This document shows, piece after piece, positions 11,298 to 24,315 of a stretch of DNA of 64,000 nucleotides; positions within the stretch are counted from its first letter, which is position 1, and every line of letters begins with the position of its first letter. The stretch covers positions 496,001-560,000 of the forward strand of contig JAWNZC010000300.1 in the NCBI GenBank assembly GCA_035771165.1, written 5' to 3'. Source of the stretch: Paragorgia papillata (Eukaryota; Cnidaria; Anthozoa; Scleralcyonacea; Coralliidae). Below the pieces are notes generated by a model. It saw only the letters and a list, made by a program, of their open reading frames with translations. It did not search any database and was not told the DNA's origin. The translations under genes and the position numbers were made by a program.

Positions 11298-12645
11298 GTT
11301 AATTAATATCATAACTCTGACAATGAGTTTTCGCGTTGCGTTCGCGCTTTATCCCGTTAGAGTAACTATTATTTTGCAGTCATTTGCTACTCACTTTATA
11401 CCAGAATGTTCGGAAGTTCGTTCCGAAGTTCGCAAGTTCATTGGGAAGTTCAAAGCTCGTTTTAAGCTACGCATTTGATTGACTTCTTGGTTCCTGGTAG
11501 CTGGCAATCAATTGCGTACTTCAAAACGAACTTTGAACTTCCCAACGAACTTGCGAACTTAATCGTAACGAACTTCTGAACATTTTGGTGAAAAGTGACA
11601 AGTCAATTGCAAATGACTGTCGTTGTCTTTGTAAATATGTGATACTGTAGTTTTAGACAAAATCTTTTGTAAAAATGAGAGAACGTGTCTTCAGAAAATC
11701 CAAAATATGATTTTTATAATGTCACACATCACATTTGTTCCCAGAGTCACAGAATAAAGAACTAACTAGTCGTTTAATTAATATCATAACTCTGACAATG
11801 AGTTTTCGCGTTGTGTTCGCGCTTTATCCCGTTAGAGTAACTATTATTTTACAGTCATTTGCTATTCACTTTCACCAAAATGTTCGGAAGTTCGTTCCGA
11901 AGTTCGTTGGGAAGTTCAAAGCTCGTTTTAAACTACGCATTTGATTAACTTCTTGCCTTCTTGGTTCCAAGTAGCCGGCAATCAATTGCCTAGTTCAAAA
12001 GGAAGTTTGAACTTCCAAACGAACTTCGTAACGAATTTCTGAACATTTTGGTGAAACTAGTGACAACTGAGTTGCAAATGACTGTAGTTGTCTTTGTAAA
12101 TATGTGATTCTGTAGTTTTAGACAAAATCTTTTGTAAAAATGAGAGAATGTCTTAAAAAATATGTATTAAAATGTTCAAAATTTTGCTCAAATATGATGT
12201 CAGATCGCGGGAAATGCCATTTCAGAGACTCAATTTTCAAAAATTTTCCGGGGGAGTATACCCCCGGACCCCCCTAGAAATTGGGCACTCTTACTGCCCC
12301 CCTGACTAAAAAATCCTGCCTATGGCCCTGAAAGTGCCCGAATTTTCCTTTTTCAAATATTTTGGGAGGGCAATTGCCCTGCGTCCCTCCCCCCCGCCTG
12401 CTACTTTAATAATACTAAGGCACAACGACAATTTTTTAAATGACCACCGGACCCTGACAATAAAATTTTGTTATCACCTAAAACGTTGGCTGACACGTAA
12501 CCAGCCTGAACCAGGGTATTTTTGCAGGGGGGAGCGGAGATAATACCCTGTATTACCCCTCGTATTTCAAACTCCATTTTCCATTTCATATAGGCACTTT
12601 AAAGTTAATCTCGATGTACAGAATGAAGCACTCTGAATGAAGTAT

Positions 12646-12770
12646 AAACTAAGTATAGGTTAGTCACCTTAACCTCGGTCACTACGCTGGTTATTAACCC
12701 CGAGGGCCGCAGGCCCGAGGGTAATAACCAGCGTAGTGACCGAGGTTAAGGTCACTAACCGACTTAGTTT
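12646..12770. mobile_element. palindromic MITE-like hairpin
   Basis: Near-perfect inverted arms (CGGTCACTACGCTGGTTATT and its complement), with AAACTAAGT / ACTTAGTTT at the outer ends and a GC-rich loop CCCGAGGGCCGCAGGCCCGA. The sequence is non-coding. 12780-12880 continues into a diverged copy of the dispersed family seen at 1-480. Confidence 0.7.
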
Positions 12771-13095
12771 ATTCATGACACAGACCATATTTGTCGTTAT
12801 TTAACAAAAAAATGGTATTCTAGACGTAGTTTTAAAGCGATATAGTAGGTCATTTAATATGCAAGGTCAATAACCTATATATTAACCGCGGCACATCAAA
12901 GATAATTTATGCATGAATAAACTAAGTTAAGAAAGTTTTGTTGAGAAATGCAGCATATAGTTCAAGAATTATAAACTTTCTCCGATTTTACTCCGATACA
13001 GTATTTCGACTATTTTTAGATATTTAGAACGGCAGAAGAACGTAAGTTTCTGATCGAGCTCTATATTTGAATCGTTATTTCAATTAAGAATTATG

Positions 13096-13186
13096 CCTGC
13101 CTCGTACCCAGACGTCTCCGTTATATTTTTCTTTTCGCATGCGTTTATATAATAAATCCTGAAGAGACGCCTGCGGAGGAGGCAGG
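13096..13186. mobile_element. short MITE with AATTATG duplication
   Basis: CCTGCCTCGTACCCAGACGT at the left faces GCCTGCGGAGGAGGCAGG at the right, and the flanks are AATTATG (13089-13095 and 13187-13193). At about 90 bp it is a minimal non-autonomous element. Confidence 0.7.
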
Positions 13187-13193
13187 AATTATG

Positions 13194-16061
13194 CAGTAGC
13201 CATTTTTAAGTAATAAAAAAGCGTCTACAAAGCGTATATCTCATGACAACTTTGGCGCAATGTCACTTATTACGTCACAAGAGACATTTTCCGAACGCAT
13301 TTCTGAGAATGTGTCATTTTGAATTTTACAAGACTTCCAGTTCAAAAAAAAACATCACCTTTAGGTATAATTTTCCGTTGAAATTTTGTTAGTGGGTTTG
13401 CACTATGCTCTAGATTAATATAATAAAGAGAAAAAAAAATTACGCTGCATTTCACCTTTAATATTATCATCAACTTAAAGGCACAGTGTCACCATGACGC
13501 AAACTTGAAAAACTTCGTGGACAAATTCAAGTTTACATGATTAAAATTATCGTGAATATCACACACGTCAAAACTTGGACTAAATAGTCCGTAAGAAAAA
13601 ACACTAATGGCTTACTCTTTTAACGTTTAAAGAATATTATTCCTTTCCTTTGCACACAAATATAATTTTTGTCTCTCGCAAAACTATTAATTAAGCGGTA
13701 ATTTATTACCTGACGCTGTGCCTTTGATTTTCGTCTTGATGCCTTTTTCTTCTGATGTTAATTCAAGGGGACACGCAGGTGTTTTTCCAGTGACTCAACA
13801 GTGAAAGTTGAGTAAATTGTTTCAAAACAGATTTGTTTAGGCAAACTTTCTTCGTGTTCTACTGTTGAATTATTGTGCATTAAACATCTTTGCGTGTCTC
13901 TTTGTTGACATCATTTTCTGTGGACAGTAAACCAAGTTTAGCCCGAACCTTAGACCCTTTTAATAAGTATCGAATATACAATTTTCAGCCTTTGACGTCA
14001 ATTTTTTTTTTAAATTTTTCTTTGAATTCTTTTCAATTTTGTTTATTGTCTTAGGTTTTGCATACTTTCAATAAAATTCAAAAGACTGTGAATCACGTCA
14101 ATGCCGGGAAATGACGTACTCTGCGCTTATTAAAATGTTCTATACACCGTATTCATAAAGATGGCTCAATTTAATTATATTATTTTAAGTGGATGTAAAT
14201 TATCCTTTTGAACCTCGTTCCTGTGTTTTTAATTGAAAAGAACTTTTACGCAGGAACGAGGCTGGAAAGGCTAAAAAAGAATATAATTTGGCGGCCATGT
14301 TTACGAAGTGGTATATATATGGTGGTAAATTACCTTCGGAGTGAGTCGATTATGGTGGGTAATGCCGACAGTACCGCCGTTGTCTATTGACTCATTGGTT
14401 CAAGGCCTAGTTGCATTTTGTCGTGTGAATAATTGAGGAATAGACTGCAATTAGGAGGTGTTATTCAGCTGAATACATATTAATGAATTGGACAGTTTTG
14501 GTAAACATTGTTGCAACAATTTTGATCTGGTAACGAAGTAAAGGTAAAACTGACGTAAAGCATTTTTTCAAAGACTTGCGTTGCATGTTTTACTCCACCA
14601 TACATGGCCAGATACGGAACTCGTTGTAAATGTCTTAGTTGCGCCATATCTCGCCCCCAAACTACACAGAAACGACGACTACGACTTCAAGTAGAGGTAA
14701 GTGAACTTTATTCTAAAATTACGGCAACATTCTAACACGATTTCCGCTAGTTATTCGCTTTTAAAACGAGAAGCCCAAACTGTCAATTACAGCGCGCCGG
14801 AAATAGAAATAAGAATCCCTTAAAATAGATCTTACATAAAGTACCCATTCCATATATCGTCTTTACCATGTATGGAGTATTTTGCAGATCACGTGCACAC
14901 GAGGTTGAATTCTCAGAAGGGACAAGAACGTTTACAGTTGATTTTAATACAACGCCCAGTACGCCTCTTGCTTGCCGTTTTATTGTCTATAAACAAGTTA
15001 ATAAAACGCTAAAGAAGGTTTGTTTTATTCGGGGTAGTACTAGTCTTCAGAGAGGGATGGTAAAGATGATAATAAAACGGTAAGTCTTTACTGCATAAAT
15101 GTTTTTATTCATCGAAAGGAGGAAGTTAGATATCTAGTTTTATAGGCAGTTTTAATATTGGAATGGCTAATTATCAAGTGGTCTACTTGATATAAATGAA
15201 GTTCGAAAACACTCAACTGAAGTTACACGAATCGAAATATTTCAGCAATCAAGTAACCAATGCTGAACAAATACAATATGTTGCCCAGTTTCAGGACAGT
15301 ACGTATTTCTTACGCCATATCTCACCCTTAAAGATCACTAGAAGGTTAAAACGATTACACATGATAGCGACAATCATCTGCCACCTTATTTTAAAAGGAG
15401 GACCGCTATACTTTGCAATTTCTTTCATAATCTCCAAGACTAGAAGGTTTGATTGCATGCCCAGGTTTCGGATAGCTGGTCCAGTATCCGGACACGGGAC
15501 ACCGCTAAAATGGTCGTATTTTCTTCTCAGGTAAGCTCTATTTTGCTAAATAATTTATCATTTAAAGCAAATACGGCAAATATTGTTTTAAATAATGTTT
15601 ATCAAAACGGATTTTCCGGCTATTTTCTCTATGGCACTTTTCACTTTGGAATTAAACACAGGACTTCCAGGCAAGTCATAACCCTTCTTCTATGCGCCGT
15701 CTGTATTTATCTTTAACTTGAGTCTGAAATACAATATGAATATAGTACATCAATCGAATTATCAAAACAAAAATATTAACCACCATATTTTCTCAGTGAA
15801 CTATTTTTGAAGTGAACAACTGCGTTATACTTGCAGTATAACATGTGTCTGGTTAATTGGGCAAGTGCTAAAAAAACTACTTGAAAATTCAAGAATTCAC
15901 TATACATATTAAATTTTAAAAGAATGGCACCAATCTTCTCCAGATAAAACCCTCGATTTCTTAGCTTCTTTCAGCACAATAACTAACTGATTCTGTTGTA
16001 GAGTTTCTGAGAATCTCTCTCTTTAAGTGTACCATATAATTTACGTCGCAGTTAACTACAA
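13194..16061. other. no gene seen
   Basis: AT-rich intergenic or intronic DNA. One local hairpin is visible (GAACCTCGTTCCTG at about 14210 against CAGGAACGAGG at about 14252). The open frames here are short, start by chance and have no domain features. Confidence 0.6.
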
Positions 16062-16104
16062 CATACATACATACATACATTAATAATACATACATACATA
16101 CATT
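16062..16104. repeat. (CATA)n microsatellite
   Basis: Interrupted CATA tetranucleotide repeat just outside the hAT element at 16118. Confidence 0.9.
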
Positions 16105-16527
16105 AATTACTTCTTCCCCAGACTGGAAACTTTGTTACATGCGCACGGAAGAACTTTTTGTCGCAAAATTATGCGCACCTAACACTTGGTGTTGCGCACG
16201 CAACGCTTGGTCTTCTGCACGTAAAGTCGGGGGGGGGTAATTACCACTAATCAGTTATTGCAGGACTGCGGGCTCTGCTGCCTCTGCATAATAAGATACA
16301 CAAACACACACTAAAATTGTACTCATAAGATACAGCTATTTGCATCTAAGCACAAACCACAAACATTTTTTGAGTAGTTTCACATTTGAAACTTAACGAT
16401 TGAATGAAGCCTTTCTCTCGTTTTAACCAATCAGATTTAATGTTCCCATTGTACAAAGGTCACTGTGAAGTGAGATCATTAAGAACTTATTTGTTAAAAT
16501 GAGAGAAATGCCTTATTCAAACGTTAA

Positions 16528-16803
16528 GCTTAAGCCCCGATTACACACGCCGATTTGTGTCGCAAGATAAATCGGCGTTCGTGTGGAGTATTGTGTAACA
16601 CAACTTGCAACGACATGCAACGCCAATTTTGGCATTACCGAAGCATTGCAAGTTTTATTTTGGGGTCAAAACTTGCAATGCAACACAAATCGACGTGTGT
16701 AGCGGTAGCATGCAGGTGCCCGATTTATCTCGCAACGGCGCAACGCCATTGCAAAAGAAGTCGGCGACACAAATCGGCATGGGTAACCGTAGCTTTAGGC
16801 TTT
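16528..16803. mobile_element. nested MITE, 9-bp TSD AAACGTTAA
   Basis: Left GCTTAAGCCCCGATTACACA and right GGTAACCGTAGCTTTAGGCT enclose subterminal inverted CGCCGATTTGTGTCGC / GCGACACAAATCGGC. The flanks AAACGTTAA (16519-16527 and 16804-16812) are identical. Non-coding. Confidence 0.75.
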
Positions 16804-17058
16804 AAACGTTAAACAATTCCAAACTCCAAAGTCGCGGTTTGCACTCAGTGAAAGCAAATGGCTGTATTTATTATGTACACTTTAATAGATATAACTTTCT
16901 AAATTCTGCTTTTCAGAACGTTACTTCGATCATCATACAACAAAACTGCAAGAAATAATTAAATAAACTCATAATACTAGATATATAATATTCAAGATAA
17001 GTCACATAATACTTTGCATAAAGTATTAAAGGAATGTTCAAAGTTTAAACTGTTTCAG

Positions 17059-17589
17059 TTAATGGTTCATTTTCAAAGAAGAAAGGGAAGTTTTGCATGC
17101 TTTCTTTTCAGCATGACGTGCCAAGACCTTGGACAGTTCACTGCTTTTCCTCATGGATCTTTGGTCCTTGTACACAGGAAGATAATGTCGTTTCAGGCCT
17201 CTTTCTTTATCACCATTTATATAAAGGTCAGCTATACCATCAAGTGCTGCTTCGCACTGCAATACTGAAGGAAGAGACCAGTCGACCTTTGCTCTCAAAG
17301 ATAGAACATCATGACTTTGGCCACCGTCCATTTCTTGAGTTTCCATAACTCGGTAAAATGACTCCGCGATAGCTTCTGTGCCTGCTTTTGAGTACATTAT
17401 GTCGAAAATGACGCGAAACTCACGGCCAACAGATTGGTAGAACTCGGGATCATTGTACAGATATTTGATAATGCAATCTTCCTTCAGTACGGCAGAATTC
17501 CTCCCCACTTGTGAGACAGACGTCGAACTTATCCAGCGCGCGCTTGCTGTACTTTTGCGTGCGTGCGCTCCGCAGACAAAAGTGCGCAC
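17059..17589 (-). pseudogene. partial transposon-encoded protein, C-terminal region
   Basis: A 176-codon open frame without an ATG at its upstream end (the first codon is GTG inside the TIR region), so it is a fragment or lacks its upstream exon. It contains EFRVIFDIMYSKAGTEAIAE, DGGQSHDVLSLRAKVDW and ADLYINGDKERG. From memory these resemble the repetitive ZNF862/C17orf113-like proteins of invertebrate genomes, which are thought to be hAT-related. That recall is uncertain. The position within an 8-bp-TSD element supports a transposon origin, and I see no catalytic residues that I can assign. Function as a host gene is unlikely. Confidence 0.5.
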
Positions 17590-17929
17590 GTGGATTTTCC
17601 AGTGCGCACGGAAGATCTTCCGTGCGCACTACAAAGTTTCCAGTCTGGCTTCTTCCCACAATGGGCTTTTCAAGAGCAATTTACACATTGAGATTTTAAC
17701 ATGGCCAAGTCGAAGGCATATTAAAGGCGCTCCAGGCAGGAGCCGTACAACACATATCGGACCACAGATTACAGCTAAGACCTAGTTGTTGGTTTTGCTA
17801 TATGCTTTTAAAGAAAATGGTTTCGACTTACCTTCACAAAAAGTTGAGTTTCTCAAAGAAAAGTACTAGTGGATAAACATACTAAAAGATTTTAATATAT
17901 AACTATAGTACTAGTAACAAGAATCGAAA

Positions 17930-18280
17930 TATAGTAAGGTTGGATATAACGTCGAATTATGGAACGTGGCTTCATCAGAGAGAAAGGTAGGGCCTTCGCT
18001 CAAAACATCAGACTTGTACATTCCATAATTCCACTGCCTACGCAGCACACTACTTTAGTTAAACGAATTAGACAACTTGGACCATTACTGATTAATAATG
18101 TAATTTAGCAAATCACGCTATGTATAGGTTAGTTCCTGATGAGAATTCGTCCGGGTGGTTACATTTACATGGTCTGCTAAAATATTTGTTCACTTCTTAA
18201 ACATTTCCGTTCAAATTTCCATCCCTGTCAGGGACCTTAGCCCCTGTGTCCGGGGAATTACTGGTGCCACCCCTGTTTAC
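17930..18280. repeat. dispersed repeat copy plus solo MITE end
   Basis: 17930-18060 is the partner of 4950-5125. At 18225-18274 the sequence GGGACCTTAGCCCCTGTGTC and GGTGCCACCCCTG matches the right end of the hAT MITE at 22753-23234, with no left end nearby, so it is a truncated copy. Confidence 0.65.
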
Positions 18281-18529
18281 ATGGAGTCGTATTAGATGTA
18301 AGTTTGAGGAGAACTGTCAGGGTTATTGGGTAAATGTTTTGGGTTAGAGGGTATTAAATGGTTAGTAAATAGTGTGATTGGTCTTGTGATATGCATAAGG
18401 AAACACCAAAATGAGCCACCATTTTGCAACAATTTTTGGTGTGTTTATTACTTTTTTTTATTTAAACATATTTTATTACCGCATTTATTGGTTTGGTTGT
18501 TTGGAAAGGTAATTTTAATCATGTTGGGA

Positions 18530-21000
18530 ATTGCCTGAAAGCATTACGAAGGCTGCATTCAAGATCTCGGTAGCTGAAATAATTGTCCACAGAAGTACTG
18601 ATATTAATATAAAACAACTTTCTTCTTCAAAGGATCTATTTTCCTTGATGGAGCGCAATGAAAAAGTGGCTTTTTGCCATTTACACGGTACTGGATGAAT
18701 ATTTATCCAGCAAAAATCACAATTTGTTTGCTTTCGTCACTGACCTATATATAACTGGACTGTGGGTGCTGCCTAAAAATAAAAATGTGTGACCAGCTCT
18801 ATATAAATGGCAAGCGCTGATGAACATGAGAAAATTGTAAAGAAGCGAGGCTGACTGCTGAGTCACCTTAAAGTGTCTTTATCAACCTTTTCCAAGTGTC
18901 GTTTAATATACAGCTTGATACTGTAATGTCTTTATATAAGAAGAATGAAGATGAAAGCCCTCACAGCAGTCCTAGATAAAGCATTTTTCTTCCTGGCAGC
19001 AAAATCCAAAAATAAATATTTCCTGCTAAACTAAATTAATGATTTCCTGCCTGATAGTATTTTTCAATTTTATAAGTTGTGATACCACCAGACTTGCAAG
19101 TTTGTATCTCAAAACCATAATTTATCTGAATGTGGTATCTATATACATACTTTGAAATAGCGAACTTTTTCAATTGAACACTACGTAATACAAGTACTGT
19201 ACTAGCGTCAAAAATCAAAATGCTGAAACAGTTGAATAAGATAAAAGCAGCTTGCATTCTTGCAAATGCACAATGACAGCTGCAGCCTGCAACAGCAACA
19301 CTATTGAAATGATAAATATTTCATTGTTTTCTAGAACAAATCGTTGCGTCATTTGCGCAAGGATATACGAAACTTAGACAGGTTAAGGTCATGTAATAAA
19401 CCTTCAAAACATTTTCGAATTGTTTACAAATCGCCGCTAGGTTTGGCAAGAATATAGAAAGATGAGTCATCGAATATGAAACTTGATATTCGATCCAAAG
19501 TGATTGCCCATCAAAATTGTGTGACCGTGACGCTTTTCGATTTTTTGAAGAATAGGAAATTTATCTTTAAACTTTGACTTGGATTAAAAAAACTGACAAA
19601 TATTTCCTGCAAGATACAAAAAAATTCCTGCGAACAACTTTTACAAAAAATTTCCTGGCAGTGGCGCTGCCGGACATTTTCCAGCATCGCCTCACGGTCT
19701 TCCACTCTCCCAGTCTGGACTGTCTGGTAGTTTTAAAAACTGTGTTGGCAGTCTGGTTCTTAGGTATTGATCAGCGACCATTACCATTAGCCGAAGGACC
19801 TGTAAATGCTGGCATTTTGAAACTGAAAATGATCACACTTTTCCCAACTCAAAAGTAATAGGAGCACGCAGGGCATGAGATTTGCAGTATCCTAATATCC
19901 CAGGAATACCAGATTTTAAGTTTGGATACTGGGCATCATAAGCTCAGTATTCCGTGGGGATACCATGAAAATTGGAATAGTGAACAATTGTTGAGCATGC
20001 TATCCCAATTAATTGTTGTTCTTCGCGTCTTGTCTGCGAATGTTGGTGGAAAATTCGATGAACTGTAATCTCATTCCCAGTGTGCACCAAGATTAAATGA
20101 TAGGCATACATGAAGTAGTATCAGCAACAAGGAGCCATTGCTTGACAAAATGATCACAGGCTCTGGGAACGAGATTAAAATATTCGATCTCGAAGTTAGT
20201 CCTGAATTGAATTTGATGGATTTTGACAATGCCATGGACACTTTACAATTATGTTCAAGACGTAAATAAACTAAAGTATTAACACTCTTATCGATGTGTT
20301 ATTGTACAGCTAGGCATACACTAGTGAAAGTTTGTAAAAATGTGCAACGGAGATTTGTATATTTCTTATATGCGGGCAATTGTCAGCCTGAAGGCTGAAA
20401 CTGCGCAACGGAGATCTCTGTTGCGCGGTACAAACTTTCCAGTCTATTGTTGTGTTAAATAAAAGTTAACCTTGTTTGGATACTGCTTATTGGAATATTT
20501 ACTATCCAAATGTGGGATACTAAATTTCAAGGAGGGATACCAGATTTTAAGTGCCAAGTATCCCACTGGATACTGCTGAAAATTTCAAATCTCATGCCCT
20601 GATAGGTCAGTAGCTTTCGTAGGTGGATGAGAATTCAACTGGGTTTGTGTAAAAAATTTGAGCAGATAGGCGGATCTTGTGAACGTGAGACCTATCCCGA
20701 TGAATTTTCATTCAGAAAAACATTTGTCCAGTCTCGTGTTAATGGGGCCTAAGCTAGTTTATAGTTACCCGAACTACTTAGTTCATTTATCAAAATGAAG
20801 CTCACTGTATCTTCTTGCTGGCCCAAGAAAAATTAGAAGTGGTCCAGATCATGATACAGATGATATCCATTGTTTTTTTAACAAAAAATAGTCTTCTAGA
20901 TGTATTAGAGCAATATAGCTCACAGTGAGTCATTTATTATGCAAGGTATACAGTGATGTGGTGGCAAGTTTCAGTCTAGGGTGGCCAGTTTCAGTCTAGG
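18530..21000. repeat. dispersed repeat family, copy B (with insertions)
   Basis: The outer parts match 1-480 (see copy A). They are separated here by additional DNA, including an inverted-repeat element at 19869-20601. There is no recognisable protein. 21009-21075 contains another small GCAGACGT...ACGTCTGC inverted pair. Confidence 0.65.
19869..20601. mobile_element. CAGGGCATGAGATTT element
   Basis: CAGGGCATGAGATTTGCAGT at the left faces AATTTCAAATCTCATGCCCT and a final G at the right. Subterminal repeats of GGGATACCAGATTTTAAGT occur near both ends. No target duplication is evident. hAT-like ends, non-coding. Confidence 0.65.
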
Positions 21001-21311
21001 GTGGCCAGATGCCCCGTAGAGCAGACGTTGGTGCATGGGCGCAAATAAAATCCCACAAGACGTCTGCGAAGGAGGCTGTATCCTTTGTACGCCATTTAAT
21101 ACTCTGAACAAGACCTCGCTCGTCAAGCGAAGTTCTGTATTTATATGAATCTATTACATAAATTAACATAATCTATTTACATACATTACATCTTCTTTTC
21201 CTTAACTTAATAAACTTGAATTGAATTGATACAGTACTACTCTATAATTCCTGAAAACTAAACATAATATAAACATATGTTAAAAAATATAGTTATAGTT
21301 TGTTTGTTTTT

Positions 21312-22744
21312 TCATAGTTTTCTCAATGTGTGTCTTAGTAAAAAAGTTTCGTCAGACAGAGTTTCTAACTTAATGGACCTAAAGTCATTTGATTGATATC
21401 TAACCGGTAGAACAACTGTTCTTCCTGAACGAGTTCGCACTACGTTTTTAGTTTCCTTAACTGGCTGCACTGAACCTTCAGAATTAATAGTTGTCTTTTC
21501 ATGTTGTTGCATGTGAATCTCCAACTTTAACGCTTCTATGGCTTCCATCTTCTGTCACTGATAAGGATGTCGATTCCTCCGTATAAGTTGAGGTGTTGTG
21601 CGTACCGTCCGATTATCTGCACGAAGATGTCGGCGATTTCTTCTACAGGGTAAACCAACCTCCGTTTCTACCACATAAGATCTAGGAGTTTGGTGTTTCT
21701 TGATCACAGTAGCTGGAACCCATTTCTTGTCTTTCTGTATTCGGACATTGTGGCCAACTTTCAGTGGCGACAATTCTTTGCTGCATCTTCTGTCGTACAT
21801 AGTCTCCAATAATCGCTTTACTACTTCTGTTCACCAGAAGCTATTTCTACACAGGAAGGGTAGAACGTCGTCTTTTCATCATGAGTAACTGCGAAGGAGA
21901 TAATCCAATTCCTTTTACTGCGATTATTGTGGGCTCGAAGTGGTGTGCTTCAATCCATAATCTTTCTGAAAATTTTTGGGGAAAAACTTTATGCAAATTG
22001 CGGACCATTGTCGCTTCGTACTACAGTACATCAGGTATAATGTATGCCATACTAGTGTATAACATACTCTTCATGTGGTAACCGGTAGTTTTGCTGCTAA
22101 GATCCTCTAACCTTGCGATTTCAGGCCACTTAGAATAGTAATCTATACAAAGTAGTTACTCATGGTAACCCTTGAACTCGAATAAATCACAGGCTACGAT
22201 TTCCCATGGTCGGGTTGGACATTCAGATGGAATCATGGGCTCTCGGGTATTCGTTGTGTGATAGGTGGCACAGACGTCACACTTCGCTACTTGTTCTTCG
22301 ATTTGTGAGGTCATCCCAGGCCAGAACAGCAGTTCTCTTGCTCGTTGTTTGCACTTATTTATTCCCAGGTAAGATTCGTGTATTTACTTCAACATCTCGG
22401 ATCTCAGGGCTTTCGGAACGATGACGTTGTGGCTCTTGTAAAGCAAACTATCTTGATAAGACACTTCTTCTTTGAACGTCCAATAATTTCTAATCTCGTA
22501 TGGACAGTCTTTGGGGATCAAGCCATCCCTTCAATACTGTTTCTTCAAACATTCAAAGACCGGGTCTTGAGTTGTAGCCTCTTGAAACTCTCTATACTTC
22601 TCAGGAGACATCGCCACCAAGGTCTACCATATTAACATCCAGGTCTGTCACCAAGATTTCTTGAGTTTCTTTTAGTTCTGCTCGACTGAGAGTGTCTGCC
22701 AAATACATTTCTTTACCGGCCTTTGTGACAGACTTTCAGGTCGT
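21312..22744 (-). pseudogene. gypsy integrase, broken
   Basis: Reading down the minus strand: a zinc-binding region with KCDVCATYHT (about 22280), a catalytic segment with ACDLFEFKGY (about 22180) and IDYYSKWPEIARL (about 22140), a second catalytic block SDNGPQFA (about 22000), and a C-terminal domain with LKVGHNVRIQKDKKWVPATV (about 21730) followed by a basic tail with VRTRSGRTVVLPVRY (about 21430). Stops occur between the blocks. The D...D pattern is that of a DDE integrase; I did not verify the final Glu. Confidence 0.75.
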
Positions 22745-22752
22745 AACTCTGC

Positions 22753-23234
22753 CAGGGGTGGCGCCAGAGGGGGCTACAAGCCACCCATCGGGAAAAATTT
22801 ACAGATTTGTCGGGGAAATTGTATTTTTAACAATTGGCAAAGAACTTTTTGACTGATTAAGCCTGACAAGTCAGTAATTAATGCTTTAATAGTGAAATAA
22901 AACTCCTTTAGAAACACAGGATACGGTATATATTGTGTAGAAACACACAAAAGTCCATTTTCTGTCTGCAATATTGAACGAAAGTGGCAAAGGTTAATGA
23001 CCACACTAGGTGTTGAACAAATTTTTCCTTATTGATAGCATCAAAATAGATGCTGTAGCTTGTCCGTTATTGCGATAATTTCATTTAATTTTAATGGAAA
23101 AAGCTATTCTAGGCGTTCAAGTTTTGAAAATTTTCCAGGGGATGATGCCCCCCCCCCCCCCCATCCCCTATATACTAGCCCTCTTGTCGGGGACCTTAGC
23201 CCCTGTGTCGGCGAATTCCTGGCGCCACCCCCTG
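22753..23234. mobile_element. hAT MITE inserted in gypsy RNase H/integrase spacer
   Basis: The ends are CAGGGGTGGCGCCAGAGG and CTGGCGCCACCCCCTG. The flanks AACTCTGC (22745-22752 and 23235-23242) form a perfect 8-bp duplication. A C-homopolymer lies at 23149-23162. A truncated relative is at 18225-18274. Confidence 0.9.
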
Positions 23235-23279
23235 AACTCTGCAGCTGTAATAACATTGTCTGCAAGCGCAACGGGGCTT

Positions 23280-23560
23280 GATACAATAGTTTTCTGAAAA
23301 TAATTTCCAGTAGTTTATGGTCGGTCTCCACTTCTACTTCTCTGCCATATATCTACTTGTGGAATTTCTTACATCCATAGAGAATAGCCAAAAGCTCTTT
23401 TTCTATCTGTGTGTAGTGTTGCTGCGCTGTCGTGAGGGCTCTTGAAGCATATGCTACTGCCATTTCTTCTTGCAACAGGACGGCTCCAAGACCTTTGCTA
23501 CTGGCATCCACCTACAACTTCACTGGTTTCGTAACGTCGTAGAACTTCAGAACTGAAGTA
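23280..23560 (-). pseudogene. gypsy RNase H fragment
   Basis: Minus-strand reading gives DASSKGLGAVLLQEE, then AYASRALTTAQQHYTQIEKE and LLAILYGCKKF, then VEVETDHKLLEIIFRK. These are the classic gypsy RNase H blocks with the catalytic Asp and Glu and the DH motif. An in-frame stop follows KKFHK. It is separated from RT by the hAT MITE at 23685-24315. Confidence 0.8.
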
Positions 23561-23684
23561 GATAGTGCAAGTTCTTTTCACTTTTGAAAACTACACTGTC
23601 TTCCTGCCGCTTATCCCAATGCCACGCTGTTTCTTTCTCTACCAGTTCTCTTAACCGTGCATTTTCTTCTGACAACCTACGTAG

Positions 23685-24315
23685 CAGTGGCGTAACTTTG
23701 GGCTAGGGTTCCCCTGGCCCAAACTGAAAAGGCCCCCCCCCCGGCCCTGGGGGACCATGCCCCAGAAGTGCATTTTCGGCGATTTCTGCGAGGAATTTTC
23801 CAAAAAATTAATCGGACACTGCTGCATTAAAAGCAAAAATAAAACATTTTGTTTTTATGATTTGGGTGAACACAAAAAAGGTTAGTCTAACTGCTATACC
23901 TGAGATAATACAGATCTTTTGACAATACACTTCAACTTTATAGTTTATATCCCGCCGTTTGACAGAGAAAACTTCACGATGGACTGGGCATCCGCGAAAA
24001 CGGTAATTTGACCGTGAGCAAAAGGCCTGGGACAAGCAGCAGAATAGAAATCCATTTTCGTACCTTTATTAATTACCTGTTGCAACGTTCTGTATTTTTT
24101 TTAAACTGTTTGAAACTTCGTACCAATATTTAAATGATGGAAAGCTATACCCAGTTCAACGACGAATGACTACATGTATTTCCCAATAAATACGTGAAAA
24201 TGACGGAATGTCGAAATCCCCATAAAGGACATCCGACATCGACTCAGGCCCCCCCCCCCTGTGACAGGGGGCCCCCGGCTCCTGCCGGGCAGCGCCTATA
24301 GGAGTTACGCCACTG
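23685..24315. mobile_element. hAT MITE inserted in gypsy RT/RNase H
   Basis: It starts CAGTGGCGTAACTTTGGGC and ends GGAGTTACGCCACTG, with the 8-bp duplication CTACGTAG (23677-23684 and 24316-24323). C and G homopolymers lie in the subterminal regions. Excising it in silico rejoins the gypsy frame region. Confidence 0.9.

Larger units (their letters stand above)
10505..12330. mobile_element. hAT-type element, 8-bp TSD, non-autonomous
   Basis: It begins CAGGGCCGTAGATAGGGG and ends CCTGCCTATGGCCCTG, with identical 8-bp flanks AAAGTGCC (10497-10504 and 12331-12338). CAGGG termini and an 8-bp duplication are hAT hallmarks. No transposase is present. The interior contains a diverged direct duplication (about 10546-11690 against 11693-12150), and the first copy carries a further insertion at 10688-11297. 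GAAGTTC/GAACTTC-rich inverted repeats occupy 11405-11575 and 11880-12045. Confidence 0.85.
16118..17648 (-). mobile_element. hAT-type element with transposase-like remnant
   Basis: It begins CCAGACTGGAAACTTTGT and ends ACAAAGTTTCCAGTCTGG, flanked by the 8-bp duplication CTTCTTCC (16110-16117 and 17649-17656). Inside the TIRs are GTGCGCACGGAAGA motifs. It carries one coding remnant on the minus strand (17059-17589) and a nested MITE (16528-16803). The same terminal motif GTACAAACTTTCCAGTCT recurs near 20430-20450. Confidence 0.85.

Noticed and set aside
10919..11478. Several long overlapping frames on both strands
   Set aside because: They are translations of GTGTT and GTTTT microsatellites and homopolymers.
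15196..15716. Two overlapping frames of 112 and 87 codons
   Set aside because: No domain or homology pattern that I recognise and no splice or polyadenylation context; consistent with chance frames.
17453..17785. Plus-strand 110-codon frame
   Set aside because: Antisense shadow of the transposon-encoded frame at 17059-17589 and its TIR.
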